From Cherax quadricarinatus (Eukaryota > Arthropoda > Malacostraca > Decapoda > Parastacidae), in NCBI RefSeq assembly GCF_038502225.1, contig NW_027195405.1:53501-117500 (forward strand): a stretch of DNA of 64,000 bases, read 5' to 3'. The translations under genes and the position numbers were made by a program. Positions 59,801 to 64,000 of the stretch are shown one piece after another. Each line of letters starts with the position of its first letter. Positions within the stretch are counted from its first letter, which is position 1. Below the pieces are notes generated by a model, which was not told where the DNA came from, searched no databases, and saw only the letters and a program-made list of their open reading frames with translations.

Positions 59801-62705
59801 CAGGAATATTATATGTGAGGTACACTAGCAGGTCAGGAAGATTATATGTGAGGTACACTAGCAGGCCCGGAAGATTATATGCGAGGTACACTAGCAGGCC
59901 AGGAAGATTATATGGAGGTACACCAGCAGGCCAGGAAGATTATATGTGAAGTACTTAGCAGGCCAGCAAGATTATATGTGAGGTACACTAGCAGGCCAGG
60001 AAGATTATATGCGAGGTACACTAGCAGGCCATGAAGAATATATGCGAGGTATACTAGCAGGCCAGGAAGATTATATGCGAGGTACACTAGCAGACCAGGA
60101 AGATTATATGCGAGGTACACTAGCAGGCCAGGAAGATTATGTGTGAGGTACACTAGCAGGCCAGGAAGATTATATGTGAGGTACACTAGCAGACCAGGAA
60201 GATTATATGTGAGGTACACTAGCAGGCCAGGAAGATTATATGTGAGGTACACTAGCAGGCCAGGAATATTACATGTGAGGTACACTATGAGGCCAGGAAG
60301 ATTATATGCGAGGTACACTAGCAGGCCAGGAAGATTGTATGCGAGGTACACTAGCAGGTCAGGAAGATTATATGCGAGGTACACTAGCAGGTCAGGAAGA
60401 TTATATGTGAGGTACACTAGCAGGCCAGGAAGATTATATGCGAGGTACACTAGCAGGCCAGGAAGATTATATGCGAGGTACACTAGCAGGCCAGGAAGAT
60501 TATATGTGAGGTACACTAGCAGGGTAGGAAGATTATATGCGAGGTACACTAGAAGGCCAGGAAGATTATATATGAGGTACACTATGAGGCCAGGAAGATT
60601 ATATGTGAGGTACACTAGCAGGCCAGGAAGATTATATGCGAGGTACACTAGCAGGCCAAGAAGATTATATGGAGGTACAACAGCAGGCCAGGAAGATTAT
60701 ATGCGAGGTATACTAGCAGGCCAGGAACATTATATGCGAGGTACACTAGCAGGCCAGAAAGATTATATGCGAGGTACACTAGCAGGTCAGGAAGATTATA
60801 TGTGAGGTACACTAGCAGGCCAGGAAGATTATATGCGAGGTACACTAGCAGGCCAGGAAGATTATATGGAGGTACAACAGCAGGTCAGGAAGATTATATG
60901 TGAGGTACACTAGAAGGCCAGGAAGATTATATGTGAGGTACACTAGCAGGCCAGGAAGATTATATGCGAGGTACACTAGCAGGCCAGGAAGATTATATGT
61001 GAGGTACACTAGCAGGCCAGGAAGAATATATTTGAAGTACACTAGCAGACCAGGAAGATTATATGTGAGGTACACTAGCAGGCCAGGAAGATTATATGTG
61101 AGGTACACTATGAGGCCAGGAAGATTATATGTGAGGTACACTAGCAGGCCAGGAAGATTATATGCGAGGTACACTAGCAGGTCAGGAAGATTATATGTGA
61201 GGTACACTAGCAGGCCAGGAAGATTATATGCGAGGTACACTAGCAGGCCAGGAAGATTATATGGAGGTACACCAGCAGGCCAGGAAGATTATATGTGAAG
61301 TACACTAGCAGGCCAGGAAGATTATATGTGAGGTACACTAGCAGGCCAGGAAGATTATATGCGAGGTACACTAGCAGGCCATGAAGAATATATGCGAGGT
61401 ATACTAGCAGGCCAGAAAGATTATATGCGAGGTACACTAGCAGACCAGGAAGATTATATGCGAGGTACACTAGCAGGCCAGGAAGATTATGTGTGAGGTA
61501 CACTAGCAGGCCAGGAAAATTATATGTGAGGTACACTAGCAGACCAGGAAGATTATATGTGAGGTACACTAGCAGGCCAGGAAGATTATATGTGAGGTAC
61601 ACTAGCAGGCCAGGAACATTATATGTGAGGTACACTATGAGGCCAGGAAGATTATATGCGAGGTACACTAGCAGGCCAGGAAGATTGTATGCGAGGTACA
61701 CTAGCAGGTCAGGAAGATTATATGCGAGGTACACTAGCAGGTCAGGAAGATTATATGTGAGGTACACTAGCAGGCCAGGAAGATTATATGCGAGGTACAC
61801 TAGCAGGCCAGGAAGATTATATGCGAGGTACACTAGCAGGCCAGGAAGATTATATGTGAGGTACACTAGCAGGGTAGGAAGATTATATGCGAGGTACACT
61901 AGAAGGCCAGGAAGGTTATATGTGAGGTACACTATGAGGCCAGGAAGATTATATGTGAGGTACACTAGCAGGCCAGGAAGATTATATGCGAGGTACACTA
62001 GCAGGCCAGGAAGATTATATGGAGGTACAACAGCAGGCCAGGAAGATTATATGCGAGGTACACTAGCAGGCCAGGAAGATTATATGCGAGGTACACTAGC
62101 AGGTCAGAAAGATTATATGCAAGGTACACTAGCAGGTCAGGAAGATTATATGTGAGGTACACTAGCAGGCCAGGAAGATTATATGCGAGGTACACTAGCA
62201 GGCCAGGAAGATTATATGGAGGTACAACAGCAGGCCAGGAAGATTATATGTGAGGTACACTAGAAGGCCAGGAAGATTATATGTGAGGTACACTAGCAGG
62301 CCAGGAAGATTATATGTGAGGTACACTAGCAGGCCAGGAAGAATATATGCGAGGTATACTAGCAGGCCAGGAAGATTATATGTGAGGTACACTAGCAGGC
62401 CAGGAAGATTATATGCGAGGTACACTAGCAGGCCAGGAAGATTATATGTGAGGTACACTAGCAGGCCAGGAAGATTATATGTGAGGTACACTAGCAGACC
62501 AGGAAGATTATATGCGAGGTACACTAGCAGGCCAGGAAGATTATATGCGAGGTACACTAGCAGGCCAGGAAGATTATATAGAGGTACACTAGCAGGCCAG
62601 GAAGATTATATAGAGGTACACTAGCAGGCCAGGAAGATTATATAGAGGTACACTAGCAGGCCAGGAAGATTATATAGAGGTACACTAGCAGGCCAGGAAG
62701 ATTAT
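56850..62705 (+). repeat. 33-bp tandem minisatellite, about 177 copies, with a 1350-bp higher-order period
   Basis: A 33-bp unit (representative 57308-57340) containing GAGGTACACTAGCAGGCCAG repeats for 5.9 kb. Variants change GTGAGG to GCGAGG, GGCCAG to GGTCAG or GACCAG, and CTAGC to CTATG. Thirty-two-base units with TATGGAGG or TATAGAGG shift the phase. Rare variants recur together: GGAGGTACACC at 59914 and 61263, and GGAGGTACAAC at 60671 and 62021 and again at 60868 and 62218. This gives a higher-order period of 1349-1350 bp in the right half. Because 33 is divisible by three and the unit lacks stops in some frames on both strands, long open frames of 11-residue repeats appear. They are not supported as genes. 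Confidence 0.96.
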
Positions 62706-64000
62706 TTAAACAGCTCAACAGTATCTGTCTATATTCTGTAAAGTAAATAGTGAAGCTGCCTGTATACTGTTATGTTAATACTGTAGCAACCTGTATATTG
62801 CAATATTAATACTGTAGCTGCATGTATATTGTAATGTTAATTCAGTAGCTACCTGTATCCTGCAATATTAATACTGTAGCTGCTTGTATTTTGTAATGTT
62901 AATACTGTAGCTACCTGTATAGTGCAATATTAATAGTGTAGCTGCCTGTATACTGTTGTGTTAATGCTGTAGCTACCTGTATACTGTAATGTTAATACTG
63001 TAGCTACCTGTATACTGCAATATTAATAGTGTAGCTGCCTGTATACTGTTGTGTTAGTACTGTAGCTACCTGTATACTCTAATGTTAATACTGTAGCTAC
63101 CTGTATACTGCAATATTAATGGTGTAGCTGCCTGTATATTGTTGTGTTAATGCTGTAGCTACCTGTATACTGCAATGTTAATACTGTAGTTTCCTGTATA
63201 CTGCAATATTAATAGTGTAACTGCCTGTATACAGTTGTGTTAATACTGTAGCTACCTGTATACTGTAATGTTAATACTGTAGCTACCTGTATACTGCAAT
63301 ATTAATAGTGTAACTGCCTGTATACTGTTGTGTTAATACTGTAGCTACCTGTATACTGTAATGTTAATACTGTAGCTACCTGTATATTGTAATATTAATA
63401 GTGTAGCTGCCTGTATACTGTTGTGTTAATACTGTAGCTACCTGTATACTGTAATGTTAATATTTTAGCTACCTGTATACTGCAATATTAATATAGTGTA
63501 ACTGCCTGTATACTGTTGTGTTAATACTGTAGCTACCTGTATACTGTAATGTTAATACTGTAGCTACCTGTATATTGCAATATTAATAGTGTAGCTGCCT
63601 GTATACTGTTGTGTTAATACTGTAGCTACCTGTGTACTGTAATGTTAATACTGTAGCTACCTGTATACTGCAGTATTAATAGTGTAGCTGCCTGTATACT
63701 GTTGTGTTAATACTGTAGCTACCTGTATACTGTAATGTTAATACTGTAGCTACCTGTATACTGTTGTGTTAGTACTGTAGCTACCTGTATACTGTAATGT
63801 TAATACTGTAGCTACCTGTATCCTGTAATATTAATGGTGTAGCTGCCTGTATATTGTTGTGTTAATGCTGTAGCTACCTGTATACTGCAATGTTAATACT
63901 GTAGTTACCTGTATACTGCAATATTAATAGTGTAACTGCCTGTATGCTGTTGTGTTAATACTGTAGCTACCTGTATACTGTAATGTTAATACTGTAGCTA
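62706..64000 (+). repeat. 31-bp satellite resumed, organised as 93-bp trimers
   Basis: The first about 50 bp are degenerate 31-mers. From about 62750 the same 31-bp family as 10426-42917 continues in the same orientation. It forms trimers: one unit with GTAATGTTAATACT, one with GCAATATTAATAGT, and one with GTTGTGTTAATACT. The GTTGTG marker lies at 62955, 63048, 63141, 63234, 63327, 63420, 63515, 63608, 63701, 63763, 63856 and 63949. Spacings are 93 bp, apart from one 95 (a 2-bp insertion) and one 62 (one monomer missing). The array runs off the window. Confidence 0.95.

Noticed and set aside
56948..62624. Open frames of 65-278 codons on both strands of the 33-bp array, looking like repetitive proteins
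   Set aside because: They arise because 33 bp is eleven codons with no stop. Opposite strands are equally open, frames break at every 32-bp unit, and there is no start or flanking gene structure.

Overview
This window is eukaryotic repeat-rich DNA. About 80 percent is tandem repeats, and the only recognisable genes belong to retrotransposons. There are no bacterial-type operons, rRNA or tRNA genes, CRISPR arrays or identifiable host genes. The retrotransposons are a BEL/Pao-type LTR element, a CR1/Jockey-like LINE whose ORF1 has PHD-like and CCCH-like fingers, and an RTE-like LINE. Together they point to an arthropod. The LINE 3' ends resemble repeats I recall from decapod crustaceans such as crayfish, but that is recollection, not a search result.

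Layout. (1) 1-10425: an AT-rich complex satellite. Each unit of about 495 bp contains two inverted arms of about 137 bp around a spacer of about 100 bp. It alternates with deleted units of about 271 bp. (2) 10426-42917: an array of a 31-bp unit, about 1,050 copies. Most of it is near-perfect, with degenerate islands, and the same rare variant strings recur several kb apart. (3) 42918 to about 56106: an old, broken CR1-like LINE on the minus strand that has been split twice. An RTE-like LINE (43345-46893, plus strand, 10-bp target-site duplication, intact 997-codon ORF) sits in its ORF2. A 5.5-kb BEL/Pao element (49642-55096, plus strand, LTRs about 1 kb) sits between ORF1 and the ORF2 endonuclease region. 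(4) 56107-56849: no gene seen. (5) 56850-62705: an array of a 33-bp unit, about 177 copies, with a higher-order period near 1350 bp. (6) 62706-64000: the 31-bp family again in the same orientation, diverged and organised as 93-bp trimers.

History inferred from nesting. The CR1-like LINE carries several frameshifts and nonsense codons and is the oldest element of the nest. The RTE-like LINE has an uninterrupted ORF and perfect target-site duplications. The BEL/Pao LTRs differ at about 13 positions by eye, roughly 1.3 percent. Both insertions are therefore younger. The BEL/Pao copy keeps an intact gag-protease ORF but lacks reverse transcriptase, RNase H and integrase, so it could move only with help in trans.

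Long open frames in the 33-bp array and short frames in the AT-rich satellite are products of repeat periodicity, and I do not annotate them as genes. I see no novel gene system. The most unusual structures are the inverted-repeat satellite with its short-homology deletion derivative, the several levels of repeat organisation in the 31-bp family, and the nested retrotransposon stack.
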